Assembly (NCBI GenBank): GCA_037479115.1
Contig: JBBFLK010000011.1
Span: forward strand, 40,768-104,767
DNA from: Anaerohalosphaeraceae bacterium
GTDB lineage: Bacteria; Planctomycetota; Phycisphaerae; Sedimentisphaerales; Anaerohalosphaeraceae
Direction: 5' to 3'
Length of the DNA stretch: 64,000 bases
The notes under the pieces were generated by a model. It was not told the origin of the DNA, made no database searches, and was given only the letters and a program-made list of their open reading frames with translations. Shown here one piece after another: positions 16,627 to 25,290 of this stretch; positions within the stretch are counted from its first letter, which is position 1; every line of letters begins with the position of its first letter. A program made the position numbers and the translations under genes.

Positions 16627-18036
16627 TTAAGGGGCCGGAGAAGATTGCAGCGCAGCCTGAACAGCCTCAACCAGCAGCGCGGCGGCCCGACTGTCGGGCA
16701 TGGTGTCCTGAGCAAACTCTGCGGAAATGCGGGCCCGGGTCAGTTTGCCGTCCTGCAGGAGGATGTAGCCCATCAGCAGAGCCAGTTCCGGCGAATTGCT
16801 CCGCTGCTGCCAGGTGGACAGTTCCGTCAGGCGGTTTTCAAAGGCATCGCGGCTGTCCAGCAGCGAGGCCCAGTCAAAACGGCTCTGGAGGACCTTCGGT
16901 TCCATCTCAATCGCCTGACTGAGATAAAAGGCACTGCTCATATATTCCCCCGCCGCAAACAGGGCGTGAGAGCGGGCCAGCACCAGCAGCGGGTTTTTCC
17001 AGTCCCAGACGGAGGCCAGTTCAAAGGCGTCGGCGGCTTTGTAATACTGGCCGTTTTTGAGGAATTCCTCACCCAAAAAAAGATAATCTTCCGCTTTTGC
17101 CGCCGCCAGGTGTTCGAAGTCCGGGTAGTCTTTCCGCACGGCCCTTCCGTCTTCCGGTTTGACGAAATCCTCCGGCCGCATCCGGAGGGAGGAACGGGCG
17201 GAAGAGGGCTGCGGTCTGGTTTTTTCTTCAGAAGCGGACGGCTCTTCGGCGGTTTGGAGGGATTCCTTTTCCGGCTGTTCCCGGTCAGTTTTTAGTCCTA
17301 ATTGACGGCGGATTTGGGCATAAATGCTTTGGGAAGGAACGGCGGAAGCCTGGGAAAAATCATCGGATTGGTCTTTTCGTACGGTTTTGTCAATCAGAGC
17401 TGGTGCCGGTCTGGGTTCGGGCTGGGCTTTGAGGGGGTCCAAACCCGCTGGGGGTGTCTGAAGAGGGTCGAACAGGACGATTCTTTTGTCTTTTTCGGCA
17501 GTCCTTTGTGTCAGATGCTGCTGAAGGACGGCCTCGAGGGTCTGCGTGGAAGGAGCCAGAGGACGCTGCAGGGGAGGACGAATGACATCAGCAATATCGA
17601 AGGATTCGAGCCACTGCTTGGATGCTGTTGTGCGGACTTGCGGCGTTATAGCGGGTGCTCCCAGCCCGGAGCCGCCGGGCCGCTGGAAGGACGCTACGGT
17701 TTGTCTGGGGTCGAAAAAGGCCTCCGGCTGGGCGGAGCGTCTGATGAAGGAGCTGACGGCTCTTGACTGCGGGTCGAGGAGACGCCGGTCGATATAGTCG
17801 CTGGAACTGTAGGGAATAAACCCGCGGAAGTGGCGTCCGCCGCCGATATTGCCCGTCATGGTCAGATTGCCTACATACCCGTACAGATTGGGCTGGCTGG
17901 GAATGGCTGTTGTTCGGTTTGCACTGGGAACCTGGGTGGGAGAACCGATCGGCGAGCGAGCCCCCGGGGCCTCCGCCGCCCAAACCGGGGTGATTGCCGC
18001 CAGAAAGGTCACAGCTGTCAGGATTTTTGTTTTCAT
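16627..18036 (-). CDS. exported TPR-like protein, planctomycete hypothetical
   Basis: The 469-residue protein has a signal peptide ending near VWAAEA. A low-complexity Ser/Pro-rich segment follows with the motif GNIGGGRHFRG near residue 65. The middle is disordered and charged (about 120-310). The C-terminal third is helical and repeat-like (YLFLGEEFLKNGQYYKAADAF, LARSHALFAAGEYMSSAFYL), consistent with tetratricopeptide repeats that hold partner proteins. The partner and role are unknown. It follows nadK by 9 bases, so it is most likely in the same operon. GAGG precedes the ATG. Confidence 0.65.
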   Translation of the reverse strand: MKTKILTAVTFLAAITPVWAAEAPGARSPIGSPTQVPSANRTTAIPSQPNLYGYVGNLTMTGNIGGGRHFRGFIPYSSSDYIDRRLLDPQSRAVSSFIRRSAQPEAFFDPRQTVASFQRPGGSGLGAPAITPQVRTTASKQWLESFDIADVIRPPLQRPLAPSTQTLEAVLQQHLTQRTAEKDKRIVLFDPLQTPPAGLDPLKAQPEPRPAPALIDKTVRKDQSDDFSQASAVPSQSIYAQIRRQLGLKTDREQPEKESLQTAEEPSASEEKTRPQPSSARSSLRMRPEDFVKPEDGRAVRKDYPDFEHLAAAKAEDYLFLGEEFLKNGQYYKAADAFELASVWDWKNPLLVLARSHALFAAGEYMSSAFYLSQAIEMEPKVLQSRFDWASLLDSRDAFENRLTELSTWQQRSNSPELALLMGYILLQDGKLTRARISAEFAQDTMPDSRAAALLVEAVQAALQSSPAP

Positions 18037-18045
18037 AAGTGGCCT

Positions 18046-18939
18046 CTATTCAGATGTACTTTTGCCGTCTTTTGCCGGTTCATTGGGGCCGACGGACGTA
18101 TAGCGGGGTTTGCCGGCCCAGTGAAGTTTGAACGCCAGTGTATCCCATTGGGTTCGCAGCGGATTGTTGACGACGAGGAACCGCCCGTCATGTTTTCGCA
18201 CTTGAATCCGGTCCTCCAGCTCCAGCTGGCTTTGAAGCTGTCCGTCGAGGAGCAGGGAGGATTGCTGATTGACACGGAGCAGGGCGATTTCGATTCGGCG
18301 GTCCGCCGGGATGACAATCGGACGAAAACTGAGCGAGTGGGGACAAATGGGGGTCAGCACGATGGCCGACAGATTGGCGGCCAGAATCGGGCCGCCGGCG
18401 GACAGATTGTAGGCCGTAGAACCGGTCGGCGTGGAGACAATGACTCCGTCGCCGATGCATCCGGCCAGGGGCTGTCCTTCGATGGTGACCTGAAACTCAA
18501 TCATTCGAAACGGGGCCCCGGCGGTGATTACGACATCATTGACGGCGGTGGAGGAAAAAATCGGCTGTCCTCTGCGGTACAGGGAGCACTGCAGAACCAT
18601 TCGTTCTTCAATGACGACCTGACCGGAGGCGATGCGGTCAAACTGTTCGAGCAGCTCTTCGATGCTGAATTCGGCCAGAAAGCCGAGTTTTCCGACGTTG
18701 ACGCCGATGACCGGAATTTTGGACTGGCACAGCTGCCGAGCGGCGGACAGAAGGGTTCCGTCGCCGCCGAAGACGACGGCATAATCGGCCTGTTTGAGCA
18801 CATCGAGGGAGCAGGGACGTTCCATACAGTTGGCCAAAATTCGGGCACGGCCCTGTGCAAAGGCGACAAAACGTTCGAGGGCCTCTTTGGCCAGGGCCTT
18901 TCGTGCGTCGCCGAACAGAATCAGAGACAAGGGATTCAT
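18046..18939 (-). CDS. nadK: NAD kinase
   Basis: NadK phosphorylates NAD to NADP. The 297-residue protein shows the family hallmarks: VVFGGDGTLLSAAR near residue 56, VNVGKLGFLAEF near 80, NDVVITAG near 130, and DGVIVSTPTGSTAYNLSAGGP near 160-180. Its ATG overlaps the stop of dxs as ATGA, so the two are translationally coupled; codons upstream of this ATG would lengthen the overlap without family support. Coupling to the isoprenoid genes makes sense because the DXP pathway consumes NADPH, but that link is inference. Confidence 0.95.
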   Translation of the reverse strand: MNPLSLILFGDARKALAKEALERFVAFAQGRARILANCMERPCSLDVLKQADYAVVFGGDGTLLSAARQLCQSKIPVIGVNVGKLGFLAEFSIEELLEQFDRIASGQVVIEERMVLQCSLYRRGQPIFSSTAVNDVVITAGAPFRMIEFQVTIEGQPLAGCIGDGVIVSTPTGSTAYNLSAGGPILAANLSAIVLTPICPHSLSFRPIVIPADRRIEIALLRVNQQSSLLLDGQLQSQLELEDRIQVRKHDGRFLVVNNPLRTQWDTLAFKLHWAGKPRYTSVGPNEPAKDGKSTSE

Positions 18940-20909
18940 TCTTTCAGACTCCGTAATGCCTCCTGTTTGCATCGGATGTCAGAGCCTTTGCTGTACACTT
19001 TTCGAATGGTTTTACTGATTTGGTCCGCCGTCAGCCCCATCCATTCCAGCTGGGTTCGCCGTTTGGCAATCGGGATATATCGGTCCGGTGCAGCCAGTAG
19101 AACGGCTTTGCCGATGGATTCCCATGTTCGGTTTTGGCTGTCGTTCGGAGCTTGTTGAGCGGCTTGAGCCAGCAGGGCCTCGCCGAATCCTCCCGCCCGG
19201 CTGTGGTCTTCGAGCACAATGACGGTTTTGCCCTGTGCAAAGAGTTCCACAAGAGCCGGGTCAATCGGTTTGGCAAAGCGTGCATTGATGACGGACACTT
19301 CGAGGCCTTCCCGGGCCAGTTCCTCAGCGGCTTCGAGGGCTTCGGCTGTCAGAGGGCCTAATGCGACAAGGACCAGCTCGGAATCGGCCCTGCGTATCCA
19401 GACGCTCTGGCCGGTCCGGAAGGGTTCAGCGCCGCTTTCCCAGGCGGGCAGGAGGTCTCTGGGGTAGCGAATGGCGACGGGCTGGTTCTGTTGGAGCGCA
19501 TAAAAGAGAGCTTGACGCATTTCTTTTTCGTTGGCGGGAGAAACGAGAATCAGATTCGGCAGCATCCGCAGATAGCCGATATCCCACAGACCGTGATGGG
19601 TGGGCCCGTCATCGCCGACAGCCCCGGCCCGGTCGATGCAGAAAACCACCGGCAAATTCTGGAGGGAGACCTCCTGGAAAATCTGGTCGAAACTCCTCTG
19701 GAGGAATGTGGAATAGATGCACACGACCGGCTGAAAACCCTGTTTGGCCAGGCCGGCGGCGATATCCACCGCCGCGCTTTCGGCGATGCCGACGTCGTAG
19801 TAGCGGTCCGGAAACTGCCGGCGGAATTCGGACAGGCCGGTGCCGTCGGACATGGCCGCCGTAATAGCGATAATCCGAGGATTGTTTCGGGCGGCTTCGA
19901 GGATGGCATCGCTGAACGCATCGGTGAACGTCCGTCCCTGCGGGCTGGGCGAAACAGATTCGCCGTTCAGAGCAAACGGCCCGGTGCTGTGGAAGCGTCT
20001 GGGGTTTTTGTCTGCCGGGGTAAAGCCCTTGCCTTTTTTGGTGAACACGTGAAGAATGGCCGGGCGGTCCAGTTCAGCGAGCCCCTTGAAAATCTGAATC
20101 AGCGAGCCGATATCGTGACCGTCCACCGGGCCGAAATAGTGGATGTTCAGGCTTTCAAACAACCGGCTTGGGGTGATGGCCATTCGGATGGTCTTTTTCA
20201 GATTCTGAAGGGCCTCTTCCATCGGTTTGCCGATGACCGGCAGGTGGTTTAAGATCATCGCAGTCGTCTGGCGGATGTCTTCGTAGGTGTGGCTGAGCCG
20301 CACCCGTGAAAGCAGAGAAGCCAGCGAACCCTGCGTGGTGTCAATGGCCATGGAATTGTCATTCAGGACAATCAGCAGCTGCCGCTTGACCAGTCCGAGG
20401 TTGTTCAGAGCCTCGAAAGACAGGCCGTTGACGATGCTGGCATCCCCGACAAAGGCCACGATTTTTTCATCGGTTTTATTGTGCTGGGCCCCGAGGGCCA
20501 TCCCGAGTGCGGTGGCAATGGAGGTGCCGGCATGGCCGACGCTGAACACATCCGCCGGACTTTCCTGAGGAGAGGGAAACCCGCTCAACCCGTTTTCCTG
20601 ACGAAGCTGGAACAGACGGTCTTTGCGTCCGGTGAGGATTTTGTGGGCATAGCATTGGTGACCGACGTCCCAGAGCAGCCGGTCTTTGGAAAAGTCGAAG
20701 ACATAGTGGAGAGCGATGGTCAGCTCCACGACGCCCAGATTGCTGGCCAGATGCCCCCCGCAGCGGCTGACGGCTTCGGTGATAAGCTGACGGATTTCGG
20801 CGGCCAGCTGTTCCAGTTCACCGACAGATAAGGTCCGCAGGTCTGCCGGCTGGCGGATACGCTCTAAGATGGATGCATTCTGTTTCGATGAACCTTCGTT
20901 GGAACTCAT
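18936..20909 (-). CDS. dxs: 1-deoxy-D-xylulose-5-phosphate synthase
   Basis: Dxs joins pyruvate and glyceraldehyde 3-phosphate, using thiamine diphosphate, in the first step of the non-mevalonate isoprenoid route. The 657-residue length is normal. Visible features: CGGHLASNLGVVELTIALH near 50, the cofactor motif GDASIVNGLSFEALNN near 155 (most homologues have GDG, here GDA), RFHSTGPFA near 305, and the transketolase pyrimidine domain with RAGAVGDDGPTHHGLWD near 425. It sits 3 bases after ispA, putting two isoprenoid steps and nadK in one operon. The product also feeds thiazole synthesis by the thi genes at 56-59 kb. Confidence 0.96.
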   Translation of the reverse strand: MSSNEGSSKQNASILERIRQPADLRTLSVGELEQLAAEIRQLITEAVSRCGGHLASNLGVVELTIALHYVFDFSKDRLLWDVGHQCYAHKILTGRKDRLFQLRQENGLSGFPSPQESPADVFSVGHAGTSIATALGMALGAQHNKTDEKIVAFVGDASIVNGLSFEALNNLGLVKRQLLIVLNDNSMAIDTTQGSLASLLSRVRLSHTYEDIRQTTAMILNHLPVIGKPMEEALQNLKKTIRMAITPSRLFESLNIHYFGPVDGHDIGSLIQIFKGLAELDRPAILHVFTKKGKGFTPADKNPRRFHSTGPFALNGESVSPSPQGRTFTDAFSDAILEAARNNPRIIAITAAMSDGTGLSEFRRQFPDRYYDVGIAESAAVDIAAGLAKQGFQPVVCIYSTFLQRSFDQIFQEVSLQNLPVVFCIDRAGAVGDDGPTHHGLWDIGYLRMLPNLILVSPANEKEMRQALFYALQQNQPVAIRYPRDLLPAWESGAEPFRTGQSVWIRRADSELVLVALGPLTAEALEAAEELAREGLEVSVINARFAKPIDPALVELFAQGKTVIVLEDHSRAGGFGEALLAQAAQQAPNDSQNRTWESIGKAVLLAAPDRYIPIAKRRTQLEWMGLTADQISKTIRKVYSKGSDIRCKQEALRSLKE

Positions 20910-20912
20910 AGG

Positions 20913-21830
20913 CTACCTTTTTCGATTCAGGAGTTCGACGGCCAGCCGCCGCAGGATATCTGCTTCGGGGCCGAAACCGGATAAATCCTCCAGCGCCCGC
21001 TGCGTGATTTGTTCGGCAATCTGACGGGCCTTTTCGATTCCGACCAGGGATGGATACGTAAGTTTTTTCTGGCGGCTGTCCTTGCCGGCGGTTTTGCCCA
21101 GCTGTTCGCTGGTCGCCGACACATCCAGCAGGTCATCGGCAATCTGAAAGCCCAGCCCGATGTCCAGTCCGTATTGGGTCAGGGCTTTTTGGTGTTTTTT
21201 GGAAGCGCGGCCTGCAACAGCGCCTAATTCAGCGGAGGCAGCGAACATCCGTCCGGTTTTGCAGATGTGAATGGACTGGAGCTCCGAGAGGGTTCCCTCG
21301 ACGCCCTGGCTTTGGAGGTCTTTGATTTGTCCGGCAATCATTCCGGCCGGGCCGGCCGCCTCCGCCAATATCCGCACCATCCGGACGGCGGTTTGGGGAG
21401 GAGTAATTTCTTCGGCAAGGACTTCAAATGCCAGCGTCAGCAGGGCGTCGCCGGCCAGAATCGCTGTGGCTTCGTCGAACTGCTTATGACAGCTGGGACG
21501 GCCGCGGCGAAAGTCATCATCATCCATCGCAGGCAGGTCGTCGTGAATCAGCGAATAGGTATGAACCATCTCCACCGCAGCGGCGGCGTTCAGGGCGTTT
21601 TCATTCACTTGTCCGGATACAACCCGGCAGCACCACTGAACGAGGGCGGCACGGATGCGCTTGCCCGGACTGAGAACGGTATAAATCATCGCCTCTTTCA
21701 GACGAGGCGGAATCTCTTTTTGGCCGTCCAGAAGCCGACGCAGGGTTCGGTCGGTCGCCTCAGCACAGGCAGTCAATTCCTCCGAAAAAGGTATTTCGGA
21801 GACGGATTTTTCAAGATTCTGCACGTCCAT
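20913..21830 (-). CDS. ispA: polyprenyl (farnesyl/geranylgeranyl) diphosphate synthase
   Basis: This trans-isoprenyl diphosphate synthase (305 residues) condenses isopentenyl diphosphate with allylic diphosphates. The first aspartate-rich motif is DDLPAMDDDDFRRGRPSCHK near residues 95-114, and the second is GFQIADDLLDV near 230. SPGKRIRAAL near 52 matches the GKR motif. Residues before the first motif (MVHTYSLIH) fit a short-chain enzyme, so farnesyl diphosphate is the likeliest product; chain length is not provable here. It heads the ispA-dxs-nadK operon. The TATAAT 36 bases upstream is the probable -10. Confidence 0.93.
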   Translation of the reverse strand: MDVQNLEKSVSEIPFSEELTACAEATDRTLRRLLDGQKEIPPRLKEAMIYTVLSPGKRIRAALVQWCCRVVSGQVNENALNAAAAVEMVHTYSLIHDDLPAMDDDDFRRGRPSCHKQFDEATAILAGDALLTLAFEVLAEEITPPQTAVRMVRILAEAAGPAGMIAGQIKDLQSQGVEGTLSELQSIHICKTGRMFAASAELGAVAGRASKKHQKALTQYGLDIGLGFQIADDLLDVSATSEQLGKTAGKDSRQKKLTYPSLVGIEKARQIAEQITQRALEDLSGFGPEADILRRLAVELLNRKR

Positions 21831-21865
21831 TATGTTCCAAACTGGATTCTTTCTGAAAAACAGAT

Positions 21866-21871
21866 ATTATA
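21866..21871 (-). promoter_or_regulatory. probable -10 element for the ispA-dxs-nadK operon
   Basis: A perfect TATAAT is read on the minus strand, 36 bases before the ispA start in an AT-rich divergent gap. No convincing -35 lies 16-18 bases upstream, so only the -10 is claimed. Confidence 0.4.
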
Positions 21872-21927
21872 ACAAAACTCAATCAAAAATAGGATAGAAA
21901 AAACGAAACGGCTGTTTGGGAGCATCG

Positions 21928-22878
21928 GTGGATTCCGGACAAAAAAAGATACTGATTTTGGGGGTGACGGCCTCCGGCAAAGGGGCTCTGGCTTTTGAGC
22001 TGGCCCGCACACTCGGCGGGGGGATTATCAGCATCGATTCGATGAAGGTCTATCGCCGGATGGATATCGGGACGGCCAAACCGCCCCTGGAAAAAAGAAA
22101 ACAGCTTCCGTACTACCTTGTGGATGTGGTCGAGCCGTGGGAATCGTTCAGCGTGGACCAGTTTCTGGACATGGCATATCAGGCAATTGACGAGATTGCC
22201 AAGGCCCAAAAGCCCATCATTGCGGTGGGGGGCACGGCGATGTATATCAAGGCCCTGCTGTATGGGCTGTTTGAAGGGCCGGGGACGGATGCGGCTCTGC
22301 GGGAACAGATTCGGCAGGAGATTGAGCAAAAGGGGCTGGAGGCCCTTCATCGGGAGCTGGTTCGGGTGGACCCTGAGGCCGCCGGGCGGATTCATCCGAA
22401 CGACCAGAAGCGCATCATCCGGGCGCTGGAGGTCTATCGGCTGACCGGCAGACCCATCAGTTCTTTTCAGCGGCAGTGGACCCGCCGGGAGCCGGAGGGC
22501 TGGACGGTTATCGGGCTTCGCCGGCCGAAGGAGCTCGAAAGCCGACGCATCAATCAGCGGGTCAAAAAAATGATGGACGAGGGCTTTCTGGAGGAGGTGC
22601 GGGGACTGCTGAATGAACCCCGTCCGATGAGTCCGCAGGCCCGGGCGGCCATCGGCTATGCGGAGATGATTGAGCATCTCGAAGGCAAACGGCCGCTGGA
22701 GGAGACGGTTGAGCAAATCAAAATCAATACGCGCCGGCTCGCCAAGGCCCAGCGGACCTGGTTTAAGACCTTCTGCGGAGTGCGCTGGATTGACATCGGG
22801 CCGGAGGATACTCTTCAGACGGTGCTCCAGCGGTGTCTTTCAATCCTGGATTCGGCTCAGCGGCTGTCAAACGAATAG
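21928..22878 (+). CDS. miaA: tRNA dimethylallyltransferase
   Basis: MiaA transfers a dimethylallyl group to A37 of tRNAs that read UNN codons. The 316-residue protein has GVTASGKGALAF near residues 11-22, ISIDSMKVYRRMDIGTAK near 35-52 (the DSxQxY-like segment), YYLVDVVEP near 70, GGTAMYIKALLYG near 105, and RVDPEAAGRIHPNDQKRIIRAL near 155. The Walker A lysine is followed by Gly where most members have Thr or Ser. GTG with GGGAG upstream was chosen; a TTG four codons earlier overlaps that site. The substrate, dimethylallyl diphosphate, comes from the pathway encoded divergently next door. It overlaps the convergent next gene by 22 bases. Confidence 0.93.
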   Translation: MDSGQKKILILGVTASGKGALAFELARTLGGGIISIDSMKVYRRMDIGTAKPPLEKRKQLPYYLVDVVEPWESFSVDQFLDMAYQAIDEIAKAQKPIIAVGGTAMYIKALLYGLFEGPGTDAALREQIRQEIEQKGLEALHRELVRVDPEAAGRIHPNDQKRIIRALEVYRLTGRPISSFQRQWTRREPEGWTVIGLRRPKELESRRINQRVKKMMDEGFLEEVRGLLNEPRPMSPQARAAIGYAEMIEHLEGKRPLEETVEQIKINTRRLAKAQRTWFKTFCGVRWIDIGPEDTLQTVLQRCLSILDSAQRLSNE

Positions 22879-23237
22879 TGGTCTTCAAAGACCGTTTTGA
22901 AGTCGAAGACGTTGTTGAAATCGTCGATGCTGTCGCTTTCCTGACAGGTCATCCAGTCGTTGGCAATCATCAGATAGACAATCTCGCCGAAGTCGCGGGT
23001 GGTTCGAACGCCCCACTGGTTGAGCACCATCTCCGCCAGCCGGCCCCATCGCTGACGCGCCAAATCCGCCAGCCCCCAGGCCAGCTCCTGACCGGTGATG
23101 TGGCGGGGGTGGGCCGGGTCTCCCTCGTCCTTTCGGATTTTGTCGATTGTCTCCGCCAGTCCTTCAAAAACAAACTTCAGGGCCTTCGGGTCGTATCGAC
23201 CGTCCTGCCGTGCAATTTCTTCTATCGATTTTTTCAT
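22857..23237 (-). CDS. Minf_1886 family protein
   Basis: This is a member of a family described only in Planctomycetes, Verrucomicrobia and relatives (Minf_1886 type; function unknown). At 126 residues it has the family plan: an opening helix MKKSIEEIARQDGRYDPKA, the central HPRHITGQELAWGLADLARQRWG near residue 48-70, LNQWGVRTTRDFGEIVYLMI near 77-96, and an acidic C-terminus DSIDDFNNVFDFKTVFED. It lies 43 bases after metG on the same strand and is probably the last gene of the tmk-to-metG operon. The ATG before KKSIEE is where family members begin. Confidence 0.85.
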   Translation of the reverse strand: MKKSIEEIARQDGRYDPKALKFVFEGLAETIDKIRKDEGDPAHPRHITGQELAWGLADLARQRWGRLAEMVLNQWGVRTTRDFGEIVYLMIANDWMTCQESDSIDDFNNVFDFKTVFEDHYSFDSR

Positions 23238-23280
23238 AGAGTTTTCGCAGTTCCCTCTCCTGTGCAGCAAAGGGATGACC

Positions 23281-25290
23281 TTAATGGACGCGCTGGCCGG
23301 GCTTGGCGCCGGGGTCCACCGTCAGGAGGAAAATCTGGTCCCCGCCCGAGCCGGCGGCGCAGACCATTCCGTCGGAAATGCCGAATTTCATCTTACGCGG
23401 TTTCAGATTGGCCACGCAGACGACCAGCCGGCCGACCAAATCCTCCGGTTTGTAGGCCTTGGCAATGCCGGCAAAGACATTCTTTTTCAGAGCCCCCAAA
23501 TCCAGTTCGAGGGCGAGCAGTTTGTCAGCGCCTTCGACCCGCTCGGCCCGGCTGATGCGGGCAATCCGCAGGTCCACTTTCGCGAAATCTTCAATCGTGC
23601 ATTCCGGAGCGAGCGGTTCCTCCAGCTGGGCCGGCTGGGCCGGTGCCGCCGGGGCCGTTTCCTGTCTGCTTTCTTCGAGCATAGCGTCCACCTTTTCTTT
23701 TTCTATACGTTCTACCAGACGGATATAAGGACGAATCAGTTTGTTTTCGAGCCGCTCGTGGGTCTGGGCAAATGTCAGCGGAGGAATGTCCAGAACGGTC
23801 TCGATCTTTTCTGCAAAGACCGGCAGAATCGGTTTTAGATAAATCGTCAGCACCTTAACGGCATTCAGGACGGCCGTCAGGTCAGTCCGGGTCTTCTCCG
23901 GCTCGGTTTTGAGCGTCACCCAGGGCTGGGCGTCCTCAACGAAGCGGTTGCAGATGTCGGCCAGCGAGGCGATCGTCCGCACCACAGAGGCGTAGTTGAG
24001 GGCTTCGTAGTCGGCCTTGATTTTTTCGCAGGACGCAAGGAGCTGTTCCAGCAGGGCGTTTCCTTTCTCATCCAGGCGGCCGAGCCGGCCGTCCAGTTTT
24101 TGGGTGAGCATCGGGACGCATCGGCTGGCCAGATTGGCCAGTTTGCCGACCAGGTCCGCATTGACGCGGCTGATGAAGTCTTCCAGATTTAAATCGATGT
24201 CGCTCACATCTCCGGTGAGCTTGGAGGCGTAATAGTAGCGGAGATACTGCGGGTCCAGGTGTTTCAGATAAGTTTCAGCGGTGATGAAGGTGCCTTTGCT
24301 TTTGCTCATTTTCTGGCCGTTGACGGTCAGAAAGCCGTGCACAAAAAGCTTGGTCGGCACCCGCAGTGAGGCGCTCATCAGCAAAGCCGGCCAGAACAGG
24401 GCGTGAAAATACATAATATCCTTGCCGATAAAGTGGCAGATTTCGTACTCGCCGCTGTTCCAGACCTGCTCAAAGTCCATTCCGTTCCGGTCACAGAAGT
24501 TCTTGCAGGAGGCCATATACCCGATGGGGGCATCCAGCCAGACATAGAAGTATTTGTCCTGCTCGCCGGGAATCTTAAATCCGAAATAGGGACCGTCTCG
24601 CGAGATGTCCCAGTCTTTCAGGCCCGCCGCAAACCACTCATCCAGTTTGTTGCGGACGGAGTCCTGGACGTACCCTTTGGCGAACAAGTCCTTGAGGGCG
24701 GCTTCGTAGTCACTCAGCCGGAAAAAGTAGTGCACGCTTTCTTTCAGAACCGGCGGCTTTCCGCTGATGACGCTGACCGGGTTAATCAGTTCGGTGGTCT
24801 GATAATGGGCTCCGCAGACGTCGCAGGAGTCGCCGTACTGGCCTTCGGCCTTGCAGCGGGGGCAGGTGCCTTTGATATAGCGGTCGGGCAGCCACATTTT
24901 TTCCTGTTCATCGTAGGCCTGCTGGATAGTCTTTTTGACAATCGACCCCGCTCGGAGAGCCCCCTGATAAATCCGCTCGCTCAGCTGACGGTTTTCTTCC
25001 GAATGGGTGCTGTAGTAATTGTCGAATCGGATTTGAAAGCCGGTAAAGTCCCGCAGGTGTTCTTTGTGCATCCGCTCTATCAGTTTTTCCGGGGAGATTC
25101 CTTCGGAACGTGCCCGAATCATAATCGGGGTGCCGTGGGTGTCATCGGCACAAAAGTAGTAGCATTCATTTCCGCAGGCCTTCTGGAATCGGACCCAGAT
25201 GTCGGTCTGGATGTATTCGACCAGATGGCCGATGTGAATGGGACCGTTGGCGTACGGCAGAGCCGAGGTGACAATCAGTTTTCGTGTCAT
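23281..25290 (-). CDS. metG: methionyl-tRNA synthetase
   Basis: MetG charges tRNA-Met. The 669-residue enzyme carries the class I signature SALPYANGPIHIGHL near residue 9-23 (HIGH motif), a zinc knuckle with paired cysteines (CPRCKAEGQ and CDVC near 145-160), and KMSKSKGTF near 333. The anticodon-binding domain follows. A C-terminal Trbp111/EMAP-type tRNA-binding domain (from DFAKVDLRIARISRAERV, about 565) makes it the long dimeric form. Start and stop of metG and ricT overlap as ATGA, which indicates coupling. Confidence 0.97.
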   Translation of the reverse strand: MTRKLIVTSALPYANGPIHIGHLVEYIQTDIWVRFQKACGNECYYFCADDTHGTPIMIRARSEGISPEKLIERMHKEHLRDFTGFQIRFDNYYSTHSEENRQLSERIYQGALRAGSIVKKTIQQAYDEQEKMWLPDRYIKGTCPRCKAEGQYGDSCDVCGAHYQTTELINPVSVISGKPPVLKESVHYFFRLSDYEAALKDLFAKGYVQDSVRNKLDEWFAAGLKDWDISRDGPYFGFKIPGEQDKYFYVWLDAPIGYMASCKNFCDRNGMDFEQVWNSGEYEICHFIGKDIMYFHALFWPALLMSASLRVPTKLFVHGFLTVNGQKMSKSKGTFITAETYLKHLDPQYLRYYYASKLTGDVSDIDLNLEDFISRVNADLVGKLANLASRCVPMLTQKLDGRLGRLDEKGNALLEQLLASCEKIKADYEALNYASVVRTIASLADICNRFVEDAQPWVTLKTEPEKTRTDLTAVLNAVKVLTIYLKPILPVFAEKIETVLDIPPLTFAQTHERLENKLIRPYIRLVERIEKEKVDAMLEESRQETAPAAPAQPAQLEEPLAPECTIEDFAKVDLRIARISRAERVEGADKLLALELDLGALKKNVFAGIAKAYKPEDLVGRLVVCVANLKPRKMKFGISDGMVCAAGSGGDQIFLLTVDPGAKPGQRVH

